Assembly: GCF_002994635.1 (NCBI RefSeq) | Contig: NZ_PVNL01000066.1 | Span: 1 to 39,931, forward strand | Source: Enhygromyxa salina | GTDB taxonomy: Bacteria > Myxococcota_A > Polyangia > Nannocystales > Nannocystaceae | Direction of reading: 5' to 3' | DNA: 39,931 nucleotides | Shown here: positions 23,679 to 31,883 of the stretch, in pieces | Layout: every line of letters begins with the position of its first letter | Position numbering within the stretch: position 1 is the first letter of the stretch | The notes under the pieces: model-generated | The model's input: the letters and a program-made list of their open reading frames with translations, nothing else | The model's database searches: none | What the model was told of the DNA's origin: nothing | Translations under genes and position numbers: made by a program

Positions 23679-23776
23679 CCCCCACATACACCGTCGCACT
23701 TCGGGGGTCACTCGCTTCGCTCGCTCCCGTTCGGCCGTTTGTACGCGGTCGCATGATTGGCCCCCTAGAAGGGGGC
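23676..23776 (+). promoter_or_regulatory. Tandem hairpins in the cassette's only long gap
   Basis: The 240-base gap 23679-23918 holds TGACCCCC (23676-23683, beginning with the stop codon) pairing with GGGGGTCA (23703-23710), followed by a CTCGCTTCGCTCGCT palindromic patch, and then GCCCCC-TAGAA-GGGGGC (23760-23776). These could attenuate transcription into the AAA+ gene or act as an internal terminator that makes the protease sub-stoichiometric or separately expressed. No U-tract follows either stem. Confidence 0.5.
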
Positions 23777-23918
23777 TCGGGTTCCCTTCGGTGGGCGATC
23801 TCGAGTTCGCTTCCCGCGCCCGCTCCCAGTTCCGCTGTTTGCGACCACTCATCCAGCTGCCGCGCGTGCTCGCTCTCCTCGGTACGAGACCCCTCCGCCC
23901 TCATTCCGCCGCCTACAG

Positions 23919-26066
23919 ATGTCGATCCCCGAAGCTCAGCTCCCCGACGACCTGCCCCTCCTCGCCGCCGTCGAGGCCGCCTACCCCGACGAGCTCAGCC
24001 GGGCCTGCGAGGCGCTCGCCCGCTCGCTGCCGGTCCTGATCGAGTGTGACAAGGGGCTCGTTGGCTTCTTCTACGCCGCCCTCCGCGGCCGGCTCCGCCG
24101 CCGTCAGATCCGCTGCAACTACATCGACGGCCGGGTCCCGCAGGAGCCTGGCCAGATGCCGATGGCGCTGGTCCCCACCATGATCGGCCAGCTCCGCGAG
24201 GCGGTCCGGGGTGGCACCCACGATGAGGACGACGGCCGCCGGGTCATGGTGCTCCCGCACCTGGATCTGCTCACGACCTCGAGCGGGTCGCTGACCTCGG
24301 AGGCCCGCGAGGTCGTCGCGCTGCTGTACGAGAACCCCAACATCTTGTGGCTGGGCTTCCGCGATCCCTCGTTCAACCTGCCCAAGGTCATCGCCAACCT
24401 GTTTCAGCACCGCATCGGCATCATCGGGGTCGCCCGCGAGCGGCTCGCCCACCTCGTGACCCAGCGAGACGCCCGCAAGCTCGGCCGCGACGGCCTCGAT
24501 GTCTACAAGCTCTACAAGCAGGTCTCGGGCGTCCACGCGATCCGACTGCGCCAGCTGCTGAGCTCGCTCGAGGGCGAGGACTACCCCGAGGATCCGAGCC
24601 CAGTGTGGGCGCAGATCCGCGAGGCCACGCTCGAGGGTGATCTGTCGGTGCCGGAGCTCTCGCTCGACGACGACATCGGCGGCTACGCGGACGTCAAGAC
24701 CAAGATCAAGGACGACATCCTCGAGATCATCGCTCGCAAAGAAGCGCTCGATGATCCGCAGCAGATCGCCATGATCGAGGGCCTGATCCCGCGCGGCATG
24801 ATCTTCTGGGGCCCGCCCGGGACCGGCAAGACCCTGTTCGCCAAGGCGATCGCGTCGTCGCTCGGGGCCGCCGTGCAGATCGTCAACGGACCCGAGCTCA
24901 AGAGCCGCTGGGTCGGCGAGTCCGAGGAGAACCTGCGCCGGATCTTCATCCAGGCCCGCCAGAGCGCGCCCTCGTTGATCGTGTTCGACGAGCTCGACTC
25001 GTTCGCGGCCCAGCGCGGCACCTACACCGGCTCGGGCGTCGAGCACTCGATGGTCAACCAGCTGCTCACCGAGATGGACGGGTTTCGCAGCAACGAGATG
25101 GTGTTCGTGATCGGCACGACCAACTTCGTCGAGTCGCTCGACTCGGCGCTGCTGCGACCCGGCCGGTTCGAGTTTCACCTCCACATTCCCTACCCCAAGG
25201 CCGACGATCGCGAGGCGATCCTGAAGATCTACGATCAGCGGCTCGGGCTCGACATGAGCGAGGCTGCGCTGACCCACGCGGTCCGCCAGACCGGCCACCC
25301 GATCGAGGGCAGCGACGCCCACACCGGTCGCTGGAGCGGGGATCACATTCAGGCGCTGTGCCGCGCGATCGCCCGCCAGCGGCTCCGCAACGGCCGGACC
25401 GACGAGACCACGATCACCGACGTCGAGCACGCGCTGACCGCCAACCTGGACCTGCCCACGCTGACCCCGGACGAGGAGCTGGTCGTCGCCACCCACGAGT
25501 GCGGTCACGCGATCGTGGCCCTGCACACCGAGCACTCCCCGGCGATCGATCGGATCTCGATCCGCGGCGATCTGACCGGCGCGCTCGGGTTCGTCCGCTA
25601 CGCCGATCCAGCCCACAAGTACGTGGTCACCCACGATCAGCTGGTCGACTCGATCGCCACGCTGTTCGGCGGCCGCGAGGCCGAGCACGAGCTGCTCGAT
25701 CAGCTCACGATCGGCTCGGCCCACGATGTCGAGCGCGCGACCGTGCTGGCCAAGGCGTTGATCGAGACGTTCGGGATGCGGCTCGACGGCGGCGCGGGCG
25801 TCGACGCGCCGGGCTGGCTCGAGATCCGAGACTTCGGCGGCGGCCATGACCAGCTGTCCGAGCGGACCCGCGAGTCGCTCGACGCCAGCATCCGCAGCCT
25901 GCTCGACCGCGAGCGCTCGCGGGCACGGCAGATAATTCGCGAACATCGCGACGAGCTCGTCGCGCTTCGCGACCTCCTGCTCGAGAAGAAGGTCATCGAC
26001 GCGAAGACCCTCAGCGAGCAGGTCCCCGATGCCAAGCACCCGCCCGAGACGCCCGTCCTCGAGTGA
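23919..26066 (+). CDS. Soluble FtsH-like AAA+ metalloprotease
   Basis: 715 residues, ATG 23919. Three parts. Residues 1-240: an ATPase-like domain lacking a Walker A Lys-Ser/Thr ('VLIECDKGLVGFFYAAL'), with 'VMVLPHLDLL' and 'LWLGFRDPSF' resembling degenerate Walker B and sensor strands. Residues 245-500: an active AAA+ module with Walker A GPPGTGKT (298-305), Walker B LIVFDE (353-358), and arginine fingers in LLRPGR (411-416). Residues 515-715: an M41 peptidase with HECGH (526-530) and the distal zinc ligand Asp603 in GSAHDVERAT. No transmembrane segments, unlike housekeeping FtsH. It should unfold and degrade cytosolic substrates chosen by its unusual N-terminus or by the partner proteins encoded upstream. 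Confidence 0.9.
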   Translation: MSIPEAQLPDDLPLLAAVEAAYPDELSRACEALARSLPVLIECDKGLVGFFYAALRGRLRRRQIRCNYIDGRVPQEPGQMPMALVPTMIGQLREAVRGGTHDEDDGRRVMVLPHLDLLTTSSGSLTSEAREVVALLYENPNILWLGFRDPSFNLPKVIANLFQHRIGIIGVARERLAHLVTQRDARKLGRDGLDVYKLYKQVSGVHAIRLRQLLSSLEGEDYPEDPSPVWAQIREATLEGDLSVPELSLDDDIGGYADVKTKIKDDILEIIARKEALDDPQQIAMIEGLIPRGMIFWGPPGTGKTLFAKAIASSLGAAVQIVNGPELKSRWVGESEENLRRIFIQARQSAPSLIVFDELDSFAAQRGTYTGSGVEHSMVNQLLTEMDGFRSNEMVFVIGTTNFVESLDSALLRPGRFEFHLHIPYPKADDREAILKIYDQRLGLDMSEAALTHAVRQTGHPIEGSDAHTGRWSGDHIQALCRAIARQRLRNGRTDETTITDVEHALTANLDLPTLTPDEELVVATHECGHAIVALHTEHSPAIDRISIRGDLTGALGFVRYADPAHKYVVTHDQLVDSIATLFGGREAEHELLDQLTIGSAHDVERATVLAKALIETFGMRLDGGAGVDAPGWLEIRDFGGGHDQLSERTRESLDASIRSLLDRERSRARQIIREHRDELVALRDLLLEKKVIDAKTLSEQVPDAKHPPETPVLE

Positions 26067-26185
26067 CACGCCGACATGGCGAAGCGAGCGCCGTGGCGCT
26101 AGAGCCAGGCAAGCCCGCCGAACGGCGCTCAGCTGCAAAAATCCTGATTTGGCCGGGTCGGTGTCACAACACGGATCGAATCAGC

Positions 26186-26191
26186 CATCAT
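26186..26191 (+). promoter_or_regulatory. -10-like CATCAT, 6 nt before start
   Basis: CATCAT then six bases then ATG 26198. It keeps A2 and T6 only. Confidence 0.3.
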
Positions 26192-26197
26192 CTAGCC

Positions 26198-26980
26198 ATG
26201 CACCTGCGCCAGCTATCGATCGCGTTCGTCTGTGTTGCCCTCGGGCTGTCTGCTTGCACCGAAGAGGGCGCAGACGACTTCAGCTCGATCGGCAATGAAA
26301 CACCTGGCGACGGCGACGGCGACACCACTGGCGGCGATGGAGATGGCGACACTGGCGACGGCGACGGCGACCCCGCCACCGGCGACGGCGACGGCGACCC
26401 CACCACCGGCGACGGCGACGGCGACCCCACCACCGGCGACGGCGACGGCGACCCAGGACCCGCCTGCATGGGCACCGAGGCGCCAGCGGGCACCCCAACC
26501 GTCGGCCAGCAGGCCTCGCACTGGGCCGGGTTCACGGCTGAGGGCGAGGACTGGGACTACTGCGAGATGCAGGGCACCCCGTTCGTGCTGGTGATCAGCG
26601 GGGCCTGGTGTGGGCCGTGCCAGGATCTCGCCGCAGGTATGGCTGGCCAGGCCAGCTCGTTCGACGTCGCCTCGATCCTCGCCGGGCTCGAGGCGGGCTC
26701 GCTCGGGTTCGTCGAGGTCCTGCTCGACAACTTCAACGACTTTGGCGAGGTCTCGGTCGCGGATCTGCAGGCGTGGGAGGACATGTACCCCAACGACTAC
26801 GTGCACCTCGTCGGCGATCCGACCCCCGGGCAAGACGGCACCGAGCCGCTGTGGATCTACCTGGGCCCGGTCCACATGGGTGGCGTGCCCGCGGCGATCC
26901 TGATCGACGCCGCGTTCAACGTCGAGGTCATGGGCATGAGCGAGTCGCTGGCCACCGCCGCCGCCAACTACGGCGGCTGA
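26198..26980 (+). CDS. Thioredoxin-fold lipoprotein (WCGPC) with Gly-Asp linker
   Basis: 260 residues from ATG 26198, which directly gives the lipoprotein signal LSIAFVCVALGLSAC (Cys21). Residues 30-88 are a Gly-Asp-Pro-Thr linker built from 27-base DNA units. The thioredoxin-like domain then has WCGPC in 'LVISGAWCGPCQDL', followed by 'FVEVLLDNFND' and the cis-Pro region 'GGVPAAILIDAAF'. It probably works at the outer face of a membrane as thiol reductase or disulfide exchanger. It is the first of four thioredoxin-fold lipoproteins within 7 kb. The next gene starts 164 bases on with its own promoter-like element. Confidence 0.85.
   Translation: MHLRQLSIAFVCVALGLSACTEEGADDFSSIGNETPGDGDGDTTGGDGDGDTGDGDGDPATGDGDGDPTTGDGDGDPTTGDGDGDPGPACMGTEAPAGTPTVGQQASHWAGFTAEGEDWDYCEMQGTPFVLVISGAWCGPCQDLAAGMAGQASSFDVASILAGLEAGSLGFVEVLLDNFNDFGEVSVADLQAWEDMYPNDYVHLVGDPTPGQDGTEPLWIYLGPVHMGGVPAAILIDAAFNVEVMGMSESLATAAANYGG
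26354..26455 (+). repeat. 27-bp tandem repeat (Gly-Asp-Pro-Thr linker)
   Basis: Units beginning GGCGACGGCGACGGCGACCC recur every 27 bases at 26354, 26381, 26408 and (partial) 26435, encoding GDGDGDPTT. Copies differ by one base, so expansion is recent or homogenised. Confidence 0.9.
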
Positions 26981-27063
26981 GTTGCGCGTCGACGCGCGGG
27001 CCGACAGCGCTGGTCCTGCGCGAAACGCCCGTGTGCTTGCATACGGCTGCACGGGGCTGATAT

Positions 27064-27076
27064 CGCCATTCTGGCG
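27064..27076 (+). terminator. Short hairpin between thioredoxin-fold genes
   Basis: CGCCA-TTC-TGGCG forms a 5-bp stem in the intergenic region, 84 bases after the upstream stop. Weak terminator candidate. Confidence 0.25.
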
Positions 27077-27118
27077 GTGTTGGCTGCGTCAAATCTTCCA
27101 TTCCTATTGTGGATCCGA

Positions 27119-27124
27119 TAGGCT
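27119..27124 (+). promoter_or_regulatory. -10-like TAGGCT with short leader and RBS
   Basis: TAGGCT lies 20 bases before ATG 27145, and GAAGAG just upstream of the ATG can serve as ribosome-binding site, so this transcript has a normal short leader, unlike its neighbours. Confidence 0.35.
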
Positions 27125-27144
27125 CCGAGCCGGACGAAGAGCTG

Positions 27145-27963
27145 ATGCGCAACCGCCCCAACCCACCCACGAGTCTTCGGGGCCGCCTGGCTCCCGTCGC
27201 GGTCGCGTTGGCTTGCGTGAGCTTCGGCTGCATCCCCTCGTTTCCGCCCTGTGAAGTCTGCGACCACAAGAGCGATGACGGCGGCGGACCGGGGACCTAC
27301 CCGGACTTCGAGTTCCTCAATCGCGACGGCGAGTGTGCGATCCCGCTGACTGCTGACACGGGCGGCGACACGGACACGGGCGGTGACACCGACACGGGCG
27401 GCGACACCGACACGGGCGGCGAAGCGCTCGCGTGCGGGTTCCCGCCTGGGCCGTACGGGTTCGACGTCGGCGAGCGATTCGAGAACCTGCTGCTGTTCGA
27501 CTGTATGGGCAATCAAGTCCAGATCGCCCAGTACCTGCCGCAAGAGGGCCTGCCCGAGGTCGAGACCCGCGGTGTCGTGTTTGGCCTCGGCGCGATCTGG
27601 TGCGACCCGTGCCGAATGGAGGGCGAGGAGTGGGCGCACGACTTCGTCGACGAGTACGCCGAAGATGGCATCCAGTTCATCCAGGCGCTCGACGAGGGCG
27701 CGGCCGGCAGCCCGGTGATCCCCGCCAGCTGCGCGGGCTGGAGCAGCACGGTCGTGCAGGACAAGCTCCCGATCCTCTACGTCGACCAGGTCGCGGGCCT
27801 GCGCGCCAAGCTCGAGCTGATGCCCAATGAGGCGATCCCATTCACGCTCGTGTTCGACGCCAACGCGAACATCATCTTTCGTCGAACCGGCGGAGTCGTC
27901 GACGCCGACATCCTCACCGCCCAGATCCAATCACTCATCAACAATCCCTATGGCGACTTCTGA
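27145..27963 (+). CDS. Thioredoxin-fold lipoprotein (WCDPC)
   Basis: 272 residues from ATG 27145, selected over an upstream in-frame ATG (27109) because GAAGAG precedes it and a basic n-region follows (MRNRPNPPTSLRGR). Lipidated Cys29 after ACVSFGC. Residues 68-90 are the Gly-Asp-Thr linker (GGDTDT units). The thioredoxin-like domain has WCDPC in 'FGLGAIWCDPCRMEGEEW', a helix 'EDGIQFIQALDEG' and cis-Pro 'NEAIPFTLVFDANANI'. It overlaps the next gene by 14 bases and heads a three-gene coupled set ending with an outer-membrane barrel. Confidence 0.85.
   Translation: MRNRPNPPTSLRGRLAPVAVALACVSFGCIPSFPPCEVCDHKSDDGGGPGTYPDFEFLNRDGECAIPLTADTGGDTDTGGDTDTGGDTDTGGEALACGFPPGPYGFDVGERFENLLLFDCMGNQVQIAQYLPQEGLPEVETRGVVFGLGAIWCDPCRMEGEEWAHDFVDEYAEDGIQFIQALDEGAAGSPVIPASCAGWSSTVVQDKLPILYVDQVAGLRAKLELMPNEAIPFTLVFDANANIIFRRTGGVVDADILTAQIQSLINNPYGDF
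27361..27414 (+). repeat. 18-bp tandem repeat (GGDTDT x3)
   Basis: Three units of GGCGGYGACACSGACACG at 27361, 27379 and 27397, encoding the linker of the WCDPC lipoprotein. Confidence 0.9.
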
Positions 27964-28540
27964 GCTCCTCTCACTATCTCTGATTCCGGGTTCGGCTTCG
28001 GGCCGCGGCCGACTCCTGCCCACGCTCTTGGTGTGTGGCCTGATCTGCGGGTCCTCGATCCTCGCCGGCTGCGACGGCGGGACCGCCACGACCACGCCGT
28101 CGGACGTGTACGCCAATCTGGGCATCAGCTTGGACAACCTCGACGGTGATGAGACCGCGATCGTCAGCAAGACCAAGGATGACGTGCACGTGCTCGCGTT
28201 CTGGGCGACCTGGTGCGTGCCGTGCACGGGTGAGCTGGCCAAGCTGCAGGGCATTCATGATCGGCTGAAGGACCGCGGGCTGAACGTCTATGCGATCAGC
28301 ATTGACGGCCCAGACACGATCTCGCGCGTGCCGGGGTTCGCCTCGCAAGAGAACTGGACCTTTCCGGTCCTCTATGACCCCGAGACCGCCCTGCTCGCCC
28401 GCTTCAACCCCAAGGGCGACATCCCGTTCTATGCCGTCCTCGACGCCGACGGCAACATCCTCAAGTCGCACCAAGGCTACGTGAAGGGCGACGAGGTCAA
28501 GCTCGAGGAATTCCTGACCGAGCAGCTGCCCGCGCAGTGA
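27950..28540 (+). CDS. TlpA/ResA-family thiol-disulfide lipoprotein (WCVPC)
   Basis: 196 residues from ATG 27950, overlapping the preceding gene by 14 bases. Signal region LPTLLVCGLICGSSILAGC gives Cys39 as the lipid acceptor; the longer-than-usual n-region is odd and a later start is possible. TlpA/ResA landmarks: 'VLAFWATWCVPCTGEL' with the CxxC near 88-91, 'LNVYAISIDG', and the cis-Pro strand 'GDIPFYAVLDADG'. Such proteins reduce apo-cytochromes or other extracytoplasmic disulfides. Its TGA overlaps the ATG of the barrel gene by one base, implying that the redox protein and the barrel are made in step. Confidence 0.85.
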   Translation: MATSELLSLSLIPGSASGRGRLLPTLLVCGLICGSSILAGCDGGTATTTPSDVYANLGISLDNLDGDETAIVSKTKDDVHVLAFWATWCVPCTGELAKLQGIHDRLKDRGLNVYAISIDGPDTISRVPGFASQENWTFPVLYDPETALLARFNPKGDIPFYAVLDADGNILKSHQGYVKGDEVKLEEFLTEQLPAQ

Positions 28541-30807
28541 TGGCCACGTCGCCGCGCCTACGCAGCGGGTGGACGATCGCCCTGCTGTTCGGTTTGACTC
28601 TGGCTCCCGGGCTCGCTCGCGCGGCGCCGCCTGACGCCGACCTGGTCGACGCAGACGCGCCCGCCGACACCGACGACTCGGACGCGCCCGCCGACTCGGA
28701 CGCGCCCGCCGACTCGGATGCGCCCGCCGACTCGGATGCGCCCGCCGACTCGGATGCGCCCGCCGACACCGACCCGCCCGCCGACACCGACCCGCCCGAC
28801 GACCCCCCGGAGCTCCCTGACGTCGAGCCAGAGCCCGAGCCGGAACCAGAGCCCGAGCCGGAACCAGAGCCTGAGCCCCCCGCACCCGCGCTCGACGAGC
28901 CCGCAGCGGAGCCGGTCGAGGAGCTCGAGGACCCGCACGCGGACGAGCACGGTGACGAGGTCGCGCACCCGCCAAACCCGAAGATCCCGCCGACCGGCAA
29001 CACCCAGATGTGGTTTCGGTCGACGACCTTCCTCGACTACTTCGGCGACAACTACGACCCGAACACCAACAACGACGACTTCCTGGCCCTCGTCAACTAC
29101 CTCAACTTCGGCAGCGACACGCGGCTGAAGAAGACCTGGCAGATCTCGACGATGATCCGGTTGGACACCCACAACGTGTTCAACGCGAAGGACCAGCCGC
29201 TGTGCGACACCGGTAACAGCTACGCCAACCAGATCAGCGAGACGATCGACGATCCGGCGAATCCGGGCACGCGGATCCCCAACCCCAATTACGACGCCTC
29301 GGTCGCCGCCGATCCCAGCAAAGCGGTGAGCGACACCGAGGCCGCGCAGTGCAACTTTGGATCCGACTATCGGGTCGAGCGATTCCAGCTGCGGTTTGGC
29401 AACAAGAACTTCACGGTCACGGGCGGCGACTTCAACGTCAACTTTGGCCAGGGCATTGGCCTGGCGGTCCGCAAGATCGCCGACATCGGCGTCGACGCGA
29501 CGATCAAGGGCGGCCGGATCGACGTCAACACCAAGTACATCGATCTGACCGGGATCGGCGGCGTCGCCAACCGCCAGCAGAGCGACTTTGCGACCCGGCA
29601 GCTGTTCCGCGACCCGGGCTACGCCCACGCGCTGTGCGAGAACACCCCGGGCCTCCGGACCAACAAGTACGGCACCCCGTACTGGACGATGTGCTCGGAC
29701 ATCATCTCGGGCGGTCGCTTCGACGCCAAGCTGCCGGGCAAGATCACGCTCGGCGGTCACTACGTGTTCATCTGGTTTGGCGACAAGGTCGACACCGTCC
29801 AGCACGACGGCCTGCACCTGGTCGGCGGCGACATCAGCCGCAAGCGCATCGGCAAGCACTGGGACCTGTTCGCTGGGGTCACGGGCCTCATGCGCAACCC
29901 CCAGCACAAGACCTTCTATCCCGAGTACGTCGAGAATGGCCTCGCCGCGTATCTGTCGAACTCGCTGACCTTCGGCGACACCTTCGTCCTGATCGAGGGC
30001 AAGTATTACAATAACTACACCGTGGGCAAGGACACCGCCGCGACCACGGTCCAGTACATTCAAGCTCCGACGCTCGAGCGCGCCGACCAGATCATCCCCG
30101 CCGCCAGCAACACCGCGGGCGGCCGGATCCTGGTCGAGCACACCCTCGAGAAGTCACGCGTCACGCTGCTCGGCAACTACCTCGGCTACGTGTATGCGCT
30201 GATCAACGACGAGGACATGTTCGATCCCAACGTCGGCGAGATGGCCCACCACGGCTACGTGGGCATGCGCTGGCGCGACGCCGAGCGGGGCAGCGAGGTC
30301 CAGGCGTTCGCCGGCTACCGCTGGGAGGGGTTTCAGCGCACGCCCGAAGGCGACGCCGCGCCCTACACCCGCAAGCTCCCGCACGGGGAATTCTACGTCA
30401 ACCAGCAGGTCGGCAAGACCCGCGGCCTCGCCCACTCGATCTCGCTGCGCTGGGAGTGGCGCTACGAGCAGGTCCAAAAGGGCGGCGCCCCGCCCAAGCA
30501 GTTTCACCGCGGCAACATGATCCTCGGCTACGGCATGTCGCCGTGGTTCACGTTCGCGTTCATCGGCGGGTACTCCAGCGAGTTCCCGGCCCAGGGCGGT
30601 CAGCTGCACCCCCAGCCGTGCGAGGGCAACTGCCTGCGCAAGCCTCACGTGTGGCCCGGCGGCGAGCTGCGCCTGAACTTCCTCGAGTCCTCGTTCCTGC
30701 GCCTGTTCGTGGGCCGGCAGGTCGGTGGGTTGCTGTGCGTGAACGGCTCGTGCCGTCAGCTGCCCGACTTCGAGGGCGTGCGCATGGACCTGATCCTGAG
30801 CTTTTAA
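28540..30807 (+). CDS. Predicted outer-membrane beta-barrel with long acidic N-terminus
   Basis: 755 residues. A Sec signal ends at 'APGLARA' near residue 28. Residues 30-145 are acidic and low-complexity: six Asp-Ala-Pro-Ala type units and then Pro-Glu repeats (EPEPEPEP), ending in a His/Glu patch (HADEHGDEVAHPP) that could bind metal. From about 150 onward many alternating amphipathic strands follow ('WQISTMIRLDTHNVF', 'FQLRFGNKNFTVTGGDFNVN', 'TFAFIGGYSSEF'), ending in 'RMDLILSF', a terminal Phe typical of barrels assembled by BamA. Similar barrels sit next to TlpA-like genes in other bacteria (DUF6029-like; uncertain). A redox partner or substrate transport role is inferred from the coupling. 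Confidence 0.75.
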   Translation: MATSPRLRSGWTIALLFGLTLAPGLARAAPPDADLVDADAPADTDDSDAPADSDAPADSDAPADSDAPADSDAPADTDPPADTDPPDDPPELPDVEPEPEPEPEPEPEPEPEPPAPALDEPAAEPVEELEDPHADEHGDEVAHPPNPKIPPTGNTQMWFRSTTFLDYFGDNYDPNTNNDDFLALVNYLNFGSDTRLKKTWQISTMIRLDTHNVFNAKDQPLCDTGNSYANQISETIDDPANPGTRIPNPNYDASVAADPSKAVSDTEAAQCNFGSDYRVERFQLRFGNKNFTVTGGDFNVNFGQGIGLAVRKIADIGVDATIKGGRIDVNTKYIDLTGIGGVANRQQSDFATRQLFRDPGYAHALCENTPGLRTNKYGTPYWTMCSDIISGGRFDAKLPGKITLGGHYVFIWFGDKVDTVQHDGLHLVGGDISRKRIGKHWDLFAGVTGLMRNPQHKTFYPEYVENGLAAYLSNSLTFGDTFVLIEGKYYNNYTVGKDTAATTVQYIQAPTLERADQIIPAASNTAGGRILVEHTLEKSRVTLLGNYLGYVYALINDEDMFDPNVGEMAHHGYVGMRWRDAERGSEVQAFAGYRWEGFQRTPEGDAAPYTRKLPHGEFYVNQQVGKTRGLAHSISLRWEWRYEQVQKGGAPPKQFHRGNMILGYGMSPWFTFAFIGGYSSEFPAQGGQLHPQPCEGNCLRKPHVWPGGELRLNFLESSFLRLFVGRQVGGLLCVNGSCRQLPDFEGVRMDLILSF
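28681..28788 (+). repeat. 18-bp tandem repeat (DAPADS/DPPADT x6)
   Basis: Six 18-base units starting GAYGCGCCCGCCGACTCG at 28681, 28699, 28717, 28735, with two later variants at 28753 and 28771, in the acidic N-terminus of the barrel protein. The first four are nearly identical. Confidence 0.9.
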
Positions 30808-30808
30808 C

Positions 30809-30840
30809 GGCTTGCGAAGCCACTAAAGGCTTACGAAGCC
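30809..30840. terminator. Two tandem hairpins between convergent genes
   Basis: GGCTT-GCG-AAGCC (30809-30821) and GGCTT-ACG-AAGCC (30828-30840) are two near-identical 5-bp stems joined by ACTAAA. The second contains the stop codon of the minus-strand lipoprotein gene. A duplicated bidirectional terminator is likely. Confidence 0.55.
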
Positions 30841-31733
30841 ACGACGAGCAGCCAGGACAGCTCGTGGAGGCCCTCGGTCACGGTGATGTCGATCGCGGTC
30901 GCCTCTGCGTTGACGACGCCGGTACCGGCCTCGTGGATGACCCCGTTGACCTTCTCGATGTAGTGGATCGTCACGGCCTCTCCGGCGCCGAGGCCCAGGG
31001 CGCTGTCGATCTCGAACCCAAACTCACCCTCGACCGCGTGGACGCCAAACGGGTTGAACGCCCAGGCGGCGATCACCGGGTTGCCGTCGACCTCGGTGAC
31101 CCGCCAGAACTCGGCCGCGACCTCGAGCCCGCCCAGCTCGCTTGGCGCCGTGAAGTCGGGCGACTGCGCGAGCTCGGGATCGAGGGTCACCCGCAGCGCG
31201 CTGTCGATCGTGACCGGGGTCTCCCCCATCGCGGCGCTCAGGTCCGTGACGCTGGCGATCTCGGGCACGACGATCGGCGGCGAGCTGAAGTCGAGCGCGT
31301 CGCCCTCGTCGATCGTGACCTGAAACGCCTGGCCAGCGAAGTACCGGCCGTCGGCGTTGCCATGCACGACCTTGAGGTTCCAGACGCCAAGCTCGGTCAC
31401 GTCGATCTCGAACGCGCCCGTGTCGTCGACCGGGACCGGAATGCACAGCTTGACCGCGCCCTGGTCATCGATCGGACCGCAGAACTGCAGGCCCGGCGCC
31501 GGCAGGGGGCTCATCTTCATGTCCGCGACCATGCCGTCGATCGTGGCGAGGACCTCGACGCCCGTGTCGCCGTCGCCGTCGCCGTCACCGTCGCCCATGG
31601 TCGTGGTGTCGCCATCGTCGGTCGTGTCCGTCGCGTCCGACGAGGTGTCGGAGCTCTCACCCGTCCCCGGATCGGTGGTGGTGCACGCGAGGGCGAAGGT
31701 CAGGCACGCGGAGGTAAACAAGCGACGCTGCAT
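30831..31733 (-). CDS. Secreted lipoprotein of unknown function
   Basis: 300 residues from ATG 31733. Lipobox FALAC (Cys17). Residues 20-57 are a Thr/Ser/Asp then Gly-Asp linker. The mature domain 60-300 is beta-rich with a Cys pair (FCGP...KLCIP), a carboxypeptidase-regulatory-like or transthyretin-like opening ('DDTGAFEIDVTELGVWNLKV'), and a second part 'TLDPELAQSPDF'. No catalytic motif recognised. Expected on the periplasmic or outer face. The gene converges on the barrel gene and diverges from the next thioredoxin-fold lipoprotein. Confidence 0.75.
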   Translation of the reverse strand: MQRRLFTSACLTFALACTTTDPGTGESSDTSSDATDTTDDGDTTTMGDGDGDGDGDTGVEVLATIDGMVADMKMSPLPAPGLQFCGPIDDQGAVKLCIPVPVDDTGAFEIDVTELGVWNLKVVHGNADGRYFAGQAFQVTIDEGDALDFSSPPIVVPEIASVTDLSAAMGETPVTIDSALRVTLDPELAQSPDFTAPSELGGLEVAAEFWRVTEVDGNPVIAAWAFNPFGVHAVEGEFGFEIDSALGLGAGEAVTIHYIEKVNGVIHEAGTGVVNAEATAIDITVTEGLHELSWLLVVAS

Positions 31734-31739
31734 CCTGCG

Positions 31740-31745
31740 AGTCTA
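31740..31745 (-). promoter_or_regulatory. -10-like TAGACT, 6 nt before start
   Basis: Minus-strand TAGACT is followed by six bases and ATG 31733, without Shine-Dalgarno. Confidence 0.5.
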
Positions 31746-31883
31746 CCCTCGTTTGTAAGGTTCGGCGCGGCGCCGCCAATGTGCTGTCGAGCGCGCAGAG
31801 TGCCCCCTCGACTCGTTCCGTAATTCTCGCGTGGATCCTCACGCACGCTGATGGCGCCCGCTCGCAATCCCGACCAAACTAGC

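Noticed and set aside
23919..26066. Housekeeping FtsH
   Set aside because: No N-terminal membrane helices, a large extra degenerate ATPase-like domain and an unusual gene context.
23913..26138. Minus-strand open frame opposite the AAA+ protease
   Set aside because: Mirror of the plus-strand gene with complete AAA+/M41 motifs; no independent features.
28558..30141. Minus-strand open frame opposite the barrel gene
   Set aside because: Val/Arg-rich shadow produced by the repeats and GC bias.
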